From Chromatiales bacterium (GTDB lineage Bacteria > Pseudomonadota > Gammaproteobacteria > Steroidobacterales > GCA-2729495), in NCBI GenBank assembly GCA_016789885.1, contig JAEUPZ010000020.1, positions 37,311 to 101,310 on the forward strand: 64,000 nucleotides of DNA, in the 5' to 3' direction. Under the pieces are notes generated by a model. It did not search any database, was not told the DNA's origin, and saw nothing but the letters and a program-made list of their open reading frames with translations. Both the position numbers and the translations under genes were made by a program. This document shows, one piece after another, positions 21,971 to 29,559 of the stretch (positions are counted from its first letter, which is position 1; every line of letters starts with the position of its first letter).

Positions 21971-22890
21971 CGGATGCGCTCCGCCACACGCAGCGTGGCG
22001 CTGCGGGCCCGGGGATTCGCGGCGACCTCGGCGGCGCCGGGGCGCACCGGGCCCGTCGGCAGCCGCAGGCGCGGCTCGGCGTCCGGCGGTACGACCGGCA
22101 GGCCGGCCAGCGCCGGGTCCACGCGGGACTGGTCCCGGAACCAGCGCTTCACGAGCCGGTCCTCGAGGGAGTGGAAGGTGATGACGCAGAGCCGGCCACC
22201 GACCCCGACGAGATCCACGGCGCTGCGCAGGAAGGCTTCGATTTCGCCGAGCTCATCGTTGATGTGGATGCGGATCGCCTGGAAGGTCCGGGTGGCCGGG
22301 TGACGGCCCGGCGCCCCGCGGACCATGCCGGCCACGAGCTCCGCGAGGTCGCCGGTGGTGCGCAACGGCCGCTCGGCGCGCGCCCGGACGATGGCGGCAG
22401 CGATGCGGCGGGCCGCCGGCTCCTCGCCGTAGCGCCACAGCACGTCGGCGATCTCGTCGGCTGCCGCCGTCGCGAGCCAGTCGACCGCCGGCCGGCCGGC
22501 ACCCGGGTCCATGCGCATGTCGAGGGGCCCGTCCACGCGGAACCCGAAACCGCGGGACGGGTCCTCGAGCTGGGGTGACGAGACACCAAGGTCTGCGATA
22601 ACCCCCCACGCACTCGCGACGTGACCCAGTCGGGCGAGCACTGCCTTGCACTCGGCAAGCCGCCCATGTTCCATCCGGAAGCGCCCGTCGGCCCGGGCGA
22701 GCTCCTGTCCGGCCGCCACGGCGGCAGGATCGCGGTCGATGCCGATGACCCGTCCGCCGGGCCCGAGCTGCGCGAGGATCGCCCGCGTGTGCCCGCCCCG
22801 GCCGAAGGTCGCGTCCACATACATTCCATCGGGCTGCACGCCCAGGAAATGCAGCACCTCGTCCACGAGGACAGGTACATGTGGACTCAC
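21967..22890 (-). CDS. rsmH: 16S rRNA m4C1402 methyltransferase RsmH (MraW)
   Basis: SAM-dependent enzyme that methylates N4 of C1402 in 16S rRNA. RsmI, also in this window at 33919, methylates the 2'-O of the same nucleotide. The 307-residue protein has the SAM-binding motif YVDATFGRGGHTRAIL, and later DLGVSSPQLEDPSRGFGF and ITFHSLEDRLVKRWF, all family hallmarks. It starts with GTG (MSPHVPVLVDEVL). The 166 bp up to the mraZ stop show no other gene. It is the first of thirteen consecutively overlapping genes. Confidence 0.98.
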   Translation of the reverse strand: MSPHVPVLVDEVLHFLGVQPDGMYVDATFGRGGHTRAILAQLGPGGRVIGIDRDPAAVAAGQELARADGRFRMEHGRLAECKAVLARLGHVASAWGVIADLGVSSPQLEDPSRGFGFRVDGPLDMRMDPGAGRPAVDWLATAAADEIADVLWRYGEEPAARRIAAAIVRARAERPLRTTGDLAELVAGMVRGAPGRHPATRTFQAIRIHINDELGEIEAFLRSAVDLVGVGGRLCVITFHSLEDRLVKRWFRDQSRVDPALAGLPVVPPDAEPRLRLPTGPVRPGAAEVAANPRARSATLRVAERIR

Positions 22891-23056
22891 CCCGGCACCC
22901 CGCGCCTGTCGCCGGCGCGTCTTGTTGGCGTTATCTCCGTGTCCGGCACGGCATGCGCCGGCGCCGGACTTCCCCTGCCCGCAGCGGCGGGCCCCGATGG
23001 CCGCAGTCTTTCCCGGTCGTCCCGCGCCCCGGCCATCAGCGGGCGGCGGGTGGTCG

Positions 23057-23533
23057 CTACAGCGTCAGCGACCCCAGTTCGTCCGGCAGGTCGGCACCGT
23101 CTTCCTCGGCCTCCAGCCAGGCGTCGCGGCGCTCCTTCCAGCGCGCCGCATCCCAGATCGCGAACTTGTTGCCCTGGCCCACCAGGGTCACGTCGCGAGC
23201 GAGGCCGGCAAAGTCACGCAGTTCCCGGGGGATGAGGACGCGGCCGTGGCCGTCGAGCTCCAGCTCCGCCGCGTGGCCGAGCATGAGCTCCTGCAGGCGG
23301 CTGGCCCGGGGATTCAGGCTCGGCAGCCGCATGAGCTTGCGCTCGATCTCCTCCCAGTCCGGGAGCGGGTACAGCAGGAGGCAGCGCTTCTTTTCGATGG
23401 TGCAGATCAGCTGGCCGCCGCAACGGGTGGCCAGCCGGTCCCGGTAACGCGCGGGGACGGCGAGCCGGCCCTTGGCGTCCAGGGCGATGTCGGTAGCCCC
23501 ACGAAACACAGCGTCATGGGCATTTCTGCCCAT
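23057..23533 (-). CDS. mraZ: Transcriptional regulator MraZ
   Basis: SpoVT/AbrB-type DNA-binding protein that represses the dcw operon, including itself, in E. coli. The 158-residue product has two AbrB-like repeats: VFRGATDIALDAKGRLAVPA and AAELELDGHGRVLIPRELR. I chose the ATG at 23531-23533 (MGRNAHDAVFRGA); a GTG at 23507-23509 would give the more usual MFRGA start but has no ribosome site. The open frame continues upstream through the promoter, which cannot be translated from this mRNA. MraZ boxes overlap the chosen start, so autoregulation is likely. Confidence 0.96.
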   Translation of the reverse strand: MGRNAHDAVFRGATDIALDAKGRLAVPARYRDRLATRCGGQLICTIEKKRCLLLYPLPDWEEIERKLMRLPSLNPRASRLQELMLGHAAELELDGHGRVLIPRELRDFAGLARDVTLVGQGNKFAIWDAARWKERRDAWLEAEEDGADLPDELGSLTL

Positions 23534-23552
23534 CCTCTCCCACAATTTCCCA
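23528..23552 (-). promoter_or_regulatory. MraZ operator: three TGGGN direct repeats
   Basis: On the minus strand three TGGG pentamers (TGGGA, TGGGA, TGGGC) occur at exactly 10-bp intervals at 23548-23552, 23538-23542 and 23528-23532, each separated by 5 bp. TGGGN repeats with 5-bp spacers are the known binding site of MraZ. They lie just downstream of the -10 box and the last one includes the ATG of mraZ, so a bound MraZ ring would cover the start of transcription and translation. Confidence 0.92.
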
Positions 23553-23561
23553 CTGCGCGAC

Positions 23562-23590
23562 ACTATAGGAGCCGTGCCGGGGAGCGTCAA
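23562..23590 (-). promoter_or_regulatory. Sigma-70 promoter of the dcw cluster
   Basis: Minus strand -35 TTGACG (23585-23590), exactly 17-bp spacer, -10 TATAGT (23562-23567). Transcription would start near 23555, within or just before the MraZ boxes, giving a leader of about 20 nt to the mraZ ATG. It is the best sigma-70 promoter in the window and probably drives mraZ to at least ftsQ. Confidence 0.9.
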
Positions 23591-23616
23591 CGGGTTGTCA
23601 CAAAAGGAATGTGCCG

Positions 23617-24036
23617 ATGGGACAGGAAGTTGGGAACGCGGCCGTGCTGGCCCCGGACGAGGCTGCGGAGTACGACTTCCGGGAGGGTTGCCGGATCCTG
23701 GAACTGGCCAACTCGGCGGCCGATCCGGCGCTGTCCATCGCCCGGGCCCGGGTGCCCGCCGGGACGACGACCCGGTGGCACCGGCTCAAGGGCACGAGCG
23801 AGCGCTACGTGATCCTGTCGGGGCAGGGCCGGGTCGAGGTGGGGGACCTGCCGCCCACGTCGGTCGGGCCGGGGGCAGTGGTGCAGATACCGCCGCTGTG
23901 CCGGCAGCGGATCACCGCCACCGGGCCGGACGAACTGGTTTTCCTGGCGCTGTGCACGCCGCGCTTCCGGCCGGAGTGTTACGAAGACCTCGGCGCGGAG
24001 CGCGGCGCAGTGAACGAGCCCGCCGGCGGCGGTTGA
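23617..24036 (+). CDS. Cupin-fold protein
   Basis: A 139-residue single-domain cupin, divergent from mraZ. The fold is recognised from TRWHRLKGTSERYVILSGQG (first cupin motif) and GPGAVVQIPPLCRQRITATG (second motif), with a C-terminal LVFLALCTPRF. Only some of the usual metal-binding His/Glu residues are present (His57-type and Glu63-type positions), so metal binding and function are unknown. The ATG at 23617 lies 8 nt after AAGGA; a GTG two codons upstream is less well placed. A short near-identical piece of this gene occurs at 27485. Confidence 0.82.
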   Translation: MGQEVGNAAVLAPDEAAEYDFREGCRILELANSAADPALSIARARVPAGTTTRWHRLKGTSERYVILSGQGRVEVGDLPPTSVGPGAVVQIPPLCRQRITATGPDELVFLALCTPRFRPECYEDLGAERGAVNEPAGGG

Positions 24037-24201
24037 CGGACCGGGGACTGCCCACACCGCCCGCACCATGCACCCGGCCACCGGAACGCCTGGCCCCCGA
24101 GACTTGACCCGTATCCCCAGCGTCTTCAGACTCCCGACCGCTCCCGCGGCAGCCAGGTGACTGGTTGGCCACTGCCCTACCCAACGAACGAAGGATCAGA
24201 A

Positions 24202-24834
24202 ATGACGACGCGCAAGACGGCCACGGTCGCTGGCACTGCCCTGCTGGCCAGCCTTTTCTCACTCAATGCCTCGGCGGCCTGGGATGGTCTTTACATCGGC
24301 GCGAGCTTTGCCTGGGTGGATGCCGACGAGGACTGGACCTCGGACGAGAACGACGATCCGATCTCGGCGTCGGACAGCGGCTCCGCCCTCGGCATCCTCT
24401 GGGGTTACAACTTCCAGAAGGACCAGCTCGTGATCGGCGTGGAGGCAGACATTGCCGCCACCAGCGCCGACCCGGGCGTCAGCGACTGGGGCAGCGCCGA
24501 CTTCATCGGCACTGACCTCGAGGCCGTGGCCCGCCTCCGCACGCGCGTCGGCTTCGTGATCGCCCAGGACTTCCTGCCCTTCGTGTCCCTGGGTGTCGCC
24601 CTGGCCCAGACGGAGACCAGCATCGACAGCGAGCGGTTCGACTCGGTACGCACGGGTCTGTCGTACGGCTTCGGCGTGGAGTGGGCGGCGTCCGACTCGC
24701 TGCGTGCCCGGTTCGAAGTGAGCCGTGACGAGTACAGCAGCGAGGGATTCGGCTCCTACAATGCGCTGAGCGACAGCGCCTTCGGCAGCCTTGACACCGA
24801 GAACGTGTCCCTCGGCTTCATCTACGCGTTCTGA
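24202..24834 (+). CDS. Outer-membrane beta-barrel protein
   Basis: A 210-residue exported protein. MTTRKTATVAGTALLASLFS and NASA form a signal peptide cleaved before AWDGLYIG. The mature part has alternating hydrophobic strands, motifs such as LYIGASFAWVDADEDW, LGILWGYNF and LSYGFGVEWAASDSLRARFE, and a terminal aromatic residue (LGFIYAF), the signal for BAM-dependent outer-membrane insertion. It looks like the small OmpW/Omp25-type barrel family of about eight strands. AAGGA lies 6 nt before the ATG. A strong terminator follows, so it is probably a single-gene unit. The mature protein is rich in Asp/Glu/Ser. Its ligand or role is unknown. Confidence 0.87.
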   Translation: MTTRKTATVAGTALLASLFSLNASAAWDGLYIGASFAWVDADEDWTSDENDDPISASDSGSALGILWGYNFQKDQLVIGVEADIAATSADPGVSDWGSADFIGTDLEAVARLRTRVGFVIAQDFLPFVSLGVALAQTETSIDSERFDSVRTGLSYGFGVEWAASDSLRARFEVSRDEYSSEGFGSYNALSDSAFGSLDTENVSLGFIYAF

Positions 24835-24855
24835 CGGGCCGCTTCAGGCCATCCG

Positions 24856-24894
24856 GGGCCGGCAGGTGGAAACGCCTGCCGGCCCTGCTTTTTT
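24856..24894 (+). terminator. Rho-independent terminator of the barrel protein gene
   Basis: Perfect 11-bp stem GGGCCGGCAGG / CCTGCCGGCCC with an 8-nt loop, followed by TGCTTTTTT. It begins 21 bp after the stop codon and is the strongest intrinsic terminator in the window. Confidence 0.95.
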
Positions 24895-25036
24895 CCGGCG
24901 CTGCTGGCGGTAGCGCGCGCCGTTGAACCGGCGCCAGTCGGCCACGCGTGTTCGCCGGGGATGCGCCCATCGCAACCCGCCGGGGATCCGGGCCCGGGCC
25001 AACCCGGACTGCAGCGAAGGTCGCCCGGGATCCGGC

Positions 25037-26449
25037 TCAGCCCCGGTGCCGGCTGCCTTCGAGCCGGTGCACCAGCAAACGGTAGGCAACGGCGGCCGCC
25101 AGCACGGCCAGCACGAGCAGCAGCAGGCGCCAGAAGAGGTGGCTGATCAGCGCGTCGACACGGTCCACCAGGTCATCGGCCCGTGCGCCGACCTGCGGCT
25201 CGAGCCGCTCCACACCCTGCAGCACCACCGCCAGTTCGCGGGCGGTGGCGGAAAGCTCCACCGCCAGGCGCGTGTAGTCGTTGATGTCGAACGGTGGGCC
25301 GGATGGACGGTCCGCCGTGGCCGGCTCACCCCCCGGCTTGAAGCGGGCCACCAGCTGGTCTGCAGACCTCACCAGCGCGTCGAGCGAAACCGCCGTCGTG
25401 CTCCCGGCCTCGAGGGTCGCCTGCAACTGGACGCTGAGCGCCAGCAGCTCCTGCTGCTGCCGGCCCAGCTCGCCCATGAACTGGGCGATCGCCGCCTCGC
25501 GCTCCCGCGCCACGAGGTCGGGGACCTGGCCCACCAGGCCGCTCAGCGATGCCGAAACCTGCCCGAGCTGGTCGGTGGTCGCCAGCACCCGCTGCGTCGA
25601 CGAGGCCGCGGCGAACCTGGCCGACAGCAGCTCGACCTGGATGTCGAGCAGCGTGGGCAGGCGCTGGGCGTAGTAGACCGTGCGTTCGCCGAGCAGGCGG
25701 GCCTGTTCGACCTCGCGTACCGCCGGATCGATGCCGGCGAGCGGGTCGAGCCCGACGATGCCGAGCAGGCTGGGGGGCGCGCGGCGGGCGGCCTTGTCGC
25801 CGCCGCCCTCGACGCCGGTGAAGCGGACGAACGCCGCCGACCCGATCGGACGGTTCTCCTCGTACCAGATGTTGATGTAGCTGCGCAGTTCCGCGCGCCG
25901 CTCCTCGGTATCGATCCCGTCCAGCAGCCGCCAGACGTCGCGTTCCTGGGCAACGAAGGCCGCGACGACCGGTTTCGCCCGTTCGCCGTAGCGCGCCACC
26001 CACTGGTCTTCGATCAGGCGCCGGCTGAGCGACACCATGACGACCATGTCGATGGTACTGGCGGTCGGGCTGGGCGCCGCCGCGACCTGGACCGCCGCCG
26101 TGGAATTGGCCAGCTGCCACTCGAGCAGCTCGATCCGCTCGCGGCCCGGCTCCATCTGCCGGGCCAGCGCCCCGACCTGCGCGCCGATCTGCTGGACGTA
26201 CTGGTCGGCGAAGCGCATGACCTTGTTCTGGGTCGCCTGCACCTGCTGCCGAAGGGCTTCGTCCTTGGCGTTCCCGCGCGCCCTTCCCGTGAGCTGATCG
26301 ACGGCACTACAGCCTGGCATCAGGCTGCCGGCAAGAACCACCACGAGCATCAGCCGGGAGATGGAGCCCGGCCTGCCTGCCCCACCACCACGTCGCCACG
26401 GAGTCACCGCCACCGCACCACCAAGTCGATTGCGCCCCGGGCCCCGCAT
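25037..26449 (-). CDS. Conserved-type envelope protein: putative lipoprotein with C-terminal membrane helix, function unknown
   Basis: I do not recognise a function. An N-terminal hydrophobic stretch LMLVVVLAGSLMPGC ends in a cysteine preceded by Gly, a near-lipobox, suggesting signal peptidase II processing. A long helical region follows with coiled-coil-like blocks (QVQATQNKVMRFADQYVQQI; EREAAIAQFMGELGRQQQEL). There is a short conserved-looking stretch around IDMVVMVSLSRRLIEDQWVARYGER and SYINIWYEENRPIGSAAFVRF. The C-terminus has one transmembrane helix (LFWRLLLLVLAVLAAAVAYR) and a basic tail. Start alternatives are the ATG at 26449, a GTG 42 nt downstream or the ATG near 26350; the latter two would give shorter signal peptides. 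Neighbours give no clue. Confidence 0.7.
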   Translation of the reverse strand: MRGPGRNRLGGAVAVTPWRRGGGAGRPGSISRLMLVVVLAGSLMPGCSAVDQLTGRARGNAKDEALRQQVQATQNKVMRFADQYVQQIGAQVGALARQMEPGRERIELLEWQLANSTAAVQVAAAPSPTASTIDMVVMVSLSRRLIEDQWVARYGERAKPVVAAFVAQERDVWRLLDGIDTEERRAELRSYINIWYEENRPIGSAAFVRFTGVEGGGDKAARRAPPSLLGIVGLDPLAGIDPAVREVEQARLLGERTVYYAQRLPTLLDIQVELLSARFAAASSTQRVLATTDQLGQVSASLSGLVGQVPDLVAREREAAIAQFMGELGRQQQELLALSVQLQATLEAGSTTAVSLDALVRSADQLVARFKPGGEPATADRPSGPPFDINDYTRLAVELSATARELAVVLQGVERLEPQVGARADDLVDRVDALISHLFWRLLLLVLAVLAAAVAYRLLVHRLEGSRHRG

Positions 26450-26766
26450 CAGGCCATCGCCCCCGGGGGCGGGGGATGGCACTTGCCGCTGTCGGGGCAG
26501 TGTGGCGTGATCGGCCAGTCACTGCAAACCGTGCCTCGCGCACCGTGGTGGGCGACGAACACGCGCGGCACCGGGAACCGGGGCGCCGTCATGCCGTGTG
26601 TCGTGCAAAATGGATCCACCGCGACCGGGCGGCGTGCAGTCCGACGGCGCAGCTGGCCAGCCGCGGGCGGCCCGCAGCCCGTCACGGCACCGTCCGCCGG
26701 TCCGCCCGGACAGGCAGTGTTCGTCTCCGGGTCAACCACGTCGCTCACGCTGCCGGAGGTGTCCCC
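26450..26766. other. Divergent intergenic region without a recognised gene
   Basis: 317 bp between the divergent lipoprotein and nnrU genes. It should hold both promoters, but I find no convincing -35/-10 pair. Only the GGAGG ribosome site of nnrU (26755-26759) stands out. Open frames here lack recognisable protein features. Confidence 0.5.
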
Positions 26767-27345
26767 ATGCTGCTGCTGACGCTGGGCCTCATCCTGTTCC
26801 TGGGTACGCACTCGGTGCGCATCGTCGCGGATGACTGGCGGGCAACGCAGATCAGGCGCTTTGGCGAGGGCACCTGGAAGGGCATCTACTCCCTCGTCTC
26901 GGCAGCCGGACTCGCGCTCGTCGGGGCGGGCTACGGCATCGCCCGCTCGCAGCCGGCGCTGCTGTGGTCCCCGCCGGCTGCCCTGCGTCACGTGTCCGCC
27001 GTCCTGGTACTGATCGCCTTCGTGCTGACCGCCGCGGCCTACGTGCCGGGCAATCGCATCAGGGGCCGGATCGGTCATCCGATGGTCGCCGGGGTCACGG
27101 CCTGGGCCGCGGCCCACCTGATGGCGAACGGTGCCCTGCACGCGACCCTGCTGTTCGGCGCCTTCCTCGGCTGGGCCGCCCTCGCCTACCTGTCCGCCCG
27201 GCGCCGCGATGACCGCGCAGGGCTCATTCCCGCGGCGGGGTCACTGGCCGGCGACGCCGCGACTCTCGCCGGCGGGGTCTTCGGTTACGCCATCTTTGCG
27301 TTCTGGCTGCACGCGCGGCTCATCGGCGTGGCACCGTTCGGCTGA
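26767..27345 (+). CDS. NnrU family membrane protein
   Basis: A 192-residue polytopic membrane protein with five to six hydrophobic helices. The start MLLLTLGLILFLGTHSVRIV, the segment WKGIYSLVSAAGLALVGAGYG and the central GHPMVAGVTAWAAAHLMANG are typical of the NnrU family. The founding member is linked to nitric oxide/nitrite metabolism in denitrifiers, while relatives in carotenoid and plant pathways act as isomerases (Z-ISO). No denitrification genes are nearby, so the substrate here is unknown. GGAGGTG precedes the ATG by 5-6 nt. Confidence 0.85.
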   Translation: MLLLTLGLILFLGTHSVRIVADDWRATQIRRFGEGTWKGIYSLVSAAGLALVGAGYGIARSQPALLWSPPAALRHVSAVLVLIAFVLTAAAYVPGNRIRGRIGHPMVAGVTAWAAAHLMANGALHATLLFGAFLGWAALAYLSARRRDDRAGLIPAAGSLAGDAATLAGGVFGYAIFAFWLHARLIGVAPFG

Positions 27346-27484
27346 GCGCGTAGTCAGTCGGCCGGCTGTGCTGCACGGTACGGATCTCCGCCAGCTCGCG
27401 TGTGGGACCTGCATGGTGCCGGTGCACTGTCAGGAGAGCGCCCCACCACGGCCTGCACGCCTGTCGACGAAGGCGGCGGAACCC

Positions 27485-27513
27485 TGCCGGCAACGGATCA
27501 CCGCCACGGGGCC
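27485..27513 (+). pseudogene. Remnant matching the cupin gene at 23899-23927
   Basis: 29 bp match the second cupin motif of the gene at 23617 with two mismatches, at 27493 and 27508. In the shared reading frame both encode CRQRITATGP and both differences are silent third-codon changes, suggesting a coding ancestor. Flanking sequence is not similar, and no intact gene surrounds it. It overlaps the last codons and stop of nfu on the other strand. Confidence 0.45.
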
Positions 27514-28106
27514 TTGCCGGCGGCATGATCCGTGGTGTCGATGATCGACCCCGCCTCGGGCACGACCCGGCGCAGCATCACCTCGAACCCCTGCCGCAGC
27601 GTGACCTGCGAGCTCGCGCAGCCCTGGCAGCCGCCCTCCATCGCGATGTAGACGTCGCCGTCGCGCACGTCGACGCAGCGGATGCGGCCGCCGTGGGCGG
27701 AGATGGCGCGGTTGACCTCACGGTCGAGCAGCTCGTCGACGGCGCGGCGGATTTCGGCATCGCTGCGGCCACGCCCGGTCGCGGGCGCTGCGCGGAAGAT
27801 CGCGGGGATGCCTGTCTGCAGCTGGCTGCGGATCGCGGCGCCGATGGACGCCTTCAGTGTGGACCAGTCGGCACCGGGCACCTTGCCGACCGTGACGATG
27901 TTGCCGGCCACCAGCACGCTCGCGACACCGGGCAGCGCGAAGAGCCGCTCAGGCAGCGGCGAGCCGGCCGCATCGGCGGCGGTGGCGAAGAGCTGCGGCT
28001 CGCCAGGATGCACCTCGCGGCTCACGACGAAGCGGCAGCTGTCCGGGTCCGCCAGCGTCACCTCGGCCCGGATCGTGACCGGCTGCAGGGCGCTGGCGTC
28101 AGACAT
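27498..28106 (-). CDS. Nfu-type iron-sulfur scaffold/carrier
   Basis: A 202-residue protein with an N-terminal Nfu/scaffold domain (residues 1-105, with DSCRFVVSREVHPG and LFALPGVASVLVAGNIVTVGK) and a C-terminal NifU-like domain carrying the cluster-binding Cys160-x-x-Cys163 in MEGGCQGCASSQVTL. Such proteins deliver Fe-S clusters to apo-targets. The start overlaps the end of mrp by 8 bp, so the two Fe-S proteins are probably co-translated. The C-terminal tail (HAAGKAPWR) is encoded opposite the cupin remnant and may be recently changed. E. coli NfuA has a different, A-type N-terminal domain, so I give no symbol. Confidence 0.88.
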   Translation of the reverse strand: MSDASALQPVTIRAEVTLADPDSCRFVVSREVHPGEPQLFATAADAAGSPLPERLFALPGVASVLVAGNIVTVGKVPGADWSTLKASIGAAIRSQLQTGIPAIFRAAPATGRGRSDAEIRRAVDELLDREVNRAISAHGGRIRCVDVRDGDVYIAMEGGCQGCASSQVTLRQGFEVMLRRVVPEAGSIIDTTDHAAGKAPWR

Positions 28107-29316
28107 CCTCGACGGTGCGCGCGGCGCCGCGCTCGCCCAGCTCCCGCAGCCGGCTGAAGGTGTCGAGCCCCGAGTTGTGGCCGTCGTTCCAGGTGACGGC
28201 GACGGCGTAGTTGCCGACGCTCATCAGCGAGCGGGGTGCTACGTCGGCACGCACCGTCGCGGGATCCAGCAGCGGCCGGCCCGTCATCTCCTCGACGCAG
28301 AGCGCGCAGTGGCAGGCGAGCCTGAGGTCACGCACGTCGATGTCATGCTGCACGCCATCGGCCCACCACACCGACAGCGTGCGGGCGTCGCGCCGGCGCA
28401 GGCCCACGGGCGTGGTCGCGGCACCGCCCGCCGCCGGCGGCTTTGCGGGCCACGGCGGCGCGCCCGCGCCATCGTCCCAGTTCCACACGAAGGGCTTGAG
28501 CCCCGCGCCCGGCAGGCCTTCGACGCGGGCGGTCAGCTCCGCCGCGATGGCGCGGTAGGCGAGCCCGGGGCCGGACTCCGGCTGCGCCACCATGACCGGG
28601 CGGCCGGCGTCGCCGCACTCCACCACGTCGGCCGACAGCGGGATCGCGCCGAGGAACGGCACGCCGAGCTCGCGGCTCATGCGCTCGCCGCCGCCGCGCC
28701 GGAAGATGTCCGTCTCCTTGCCGCAATGGGGACAGGTGAAGCTGCTCATGTTCTCGACGACGCCGAGGATCGGCACCTGCACGCGCTCGAACATGCGCAG
28801 GCCCCGGCGCGCGATCTTCAGGCTCACGTCCTGGGGCGTCGTCACGATGACGGCGCCGGAGAGCGGGATGCTCTGGGCCAGCGTCAGCTGGATGTCGCCG
28901 GTGCCCGGCGGCAGGTCGATGAGCAGGTAGTCGAGTTCGCCCCACGCCACGGCGCCGATGAACATGCGCAGGTACTTGCTGACCATGGGCCCGCGCAGCA
29001 CCGCCGGGCTGTCGTCGCCGGTGAGCATGCCCATCGAGATGGCCTTGAGGCCGTGGGCCTCCGGCGGCACGGCCTGGCCGTCGGGCGTGCTCGGCGGCGG
29101 CTGCCCCGCCGGGATGCCGAGCATGCCCGGGATGCTGGGACCCAGGATGTCGGCGTCGAGGAGCCCGACCTTCGCGCCCTGCTGCTGCAGCGCGTAGGCG
29201 AGGTTGACGCTGACGGTGGACTTGCCGACGCCGCCCTTGCCGCTGCCGATGGCGATGACGTGGCGGATGCCGGGAAGCTTCTCGCCCGCGCCGGGCGACT
29301 GGGGATCACTGGCCAT
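28099..29316 (-). CDS. Mrp/ApbC iron-sulfur carrier ATPase fused to a DUF971-like domain
   Basis: A 405-residue protein of two parts. The first, about 1-275, is a Mrp/NBP35-type ParA-fold ATPase with deviant Walker A (GSGKGGVGKST, about 24-34), DADILGPSIPGMLG, LIDLPPGTGD and the cluster-binding CxxC in FTCPHCGKE. It lacks an N-terminal DUF59/MIP18 domain. The second, about 300-395, resembles DUF971 (GBBH-like N-terminal, metal-binding): LRRRDARTLSVWWADGVQHD, DLRLACHCALCVEEMTG, VGNYAVAVTWNDGHNSG. Stand-alone DUF971 genes are common; the fusion implies a shared step in Fe-S assembly or delivery. ATG at 29314-29316 was chosen because it starts just before the ATPase; no clear ribosome site. Confidence 0.88.
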   Translation of the reverse strand: MASDPQSPGAGEKLPGIRHVIAIGSGKGGVGKSTVSVNLAYALQQQGAKVGLLDADILGPSIPGMLGIPAGQPPPSTPDGQAVPPEAHGLKAISMGMLTGDDSPAVLRGPMVSKYLRMFIGAVAWGELDYLLIDLPPGTGDIQLTLAQSIPLSGAVIVTTPQDVSLKIARRGLRMFERVQVPILGVVENMSSFTCPHCGKETDIFRRGGGERMSRELGVPFLGAIPLSADVVECGDAGRPVMVAQPESGPGLAYRAIAAELTARVEGLPGAGLKPFVWNWDDGAGAPPWPAKPPAAGGAATTPVGLRRRDARTLSVWWADGVQHDIDVRDLRLACHCALCVEEMTGRPLLDPATVRADVAPRSLMSVGNYAVAVTWNDGHNSGLDTFSRLRELGERGAARTVEDV

Positions 29317-29343
29317 GGGAACACGACTGGAGAAGGGACGGCG

Positions 29344-29349
29344 AGTATA
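29344..29349 (-). promoter_or_regulatory. Candidate -10 box for mrp-nfu
   Basis: TATACT on the minus strand, 28 bp before the mrp ATG. No good -35 is seen at 17-18 bp. The region 29317-29559 otherwise holds only a small hairpin (CCGCTCG/CGAGCGG at 29467-29487) and no gene. Confidence 0.4.
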
Positions 29350-29559
29350 CGTCCACTGATCCGGACCCCACACGTGCAGCCAGCCTGGCTGTGCGCAAGC
29401 GCCGCCGTGAACGAGACTCCCGGCAACCAGGCTCGACGGGTCGGGGTGGTGGCCTGAACGGTCCAGCCGCTCGTGTCTGCCGAGCGGAGGAGCTTGCTGT
29501 CGCCGGCAGCGGCCCTGTTGTCGACCTGCCCCTGCGCGGCGGAACCTGCAGGGGATGAC

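Noticed and set aside
23534..23590. N-terminal extension of MraZ by 19 codons
   Set aside because: The extension is encoded by the -35, -10 and transcription start region of its own promoter, so it cannot be translated from that mRNA.
27346..27497. Small gene between nnrU and nfu
   Set aside because: The plus-strand frame through here has no start or domain of its own apart from the 10-residue cupin-like piece.
29461..29490. Terminator after the GFA gene
   Set aside because: The 7-bp stem at 29467-29487 has no U-run on either strand and lies 70 bp upstream of any sensible position.
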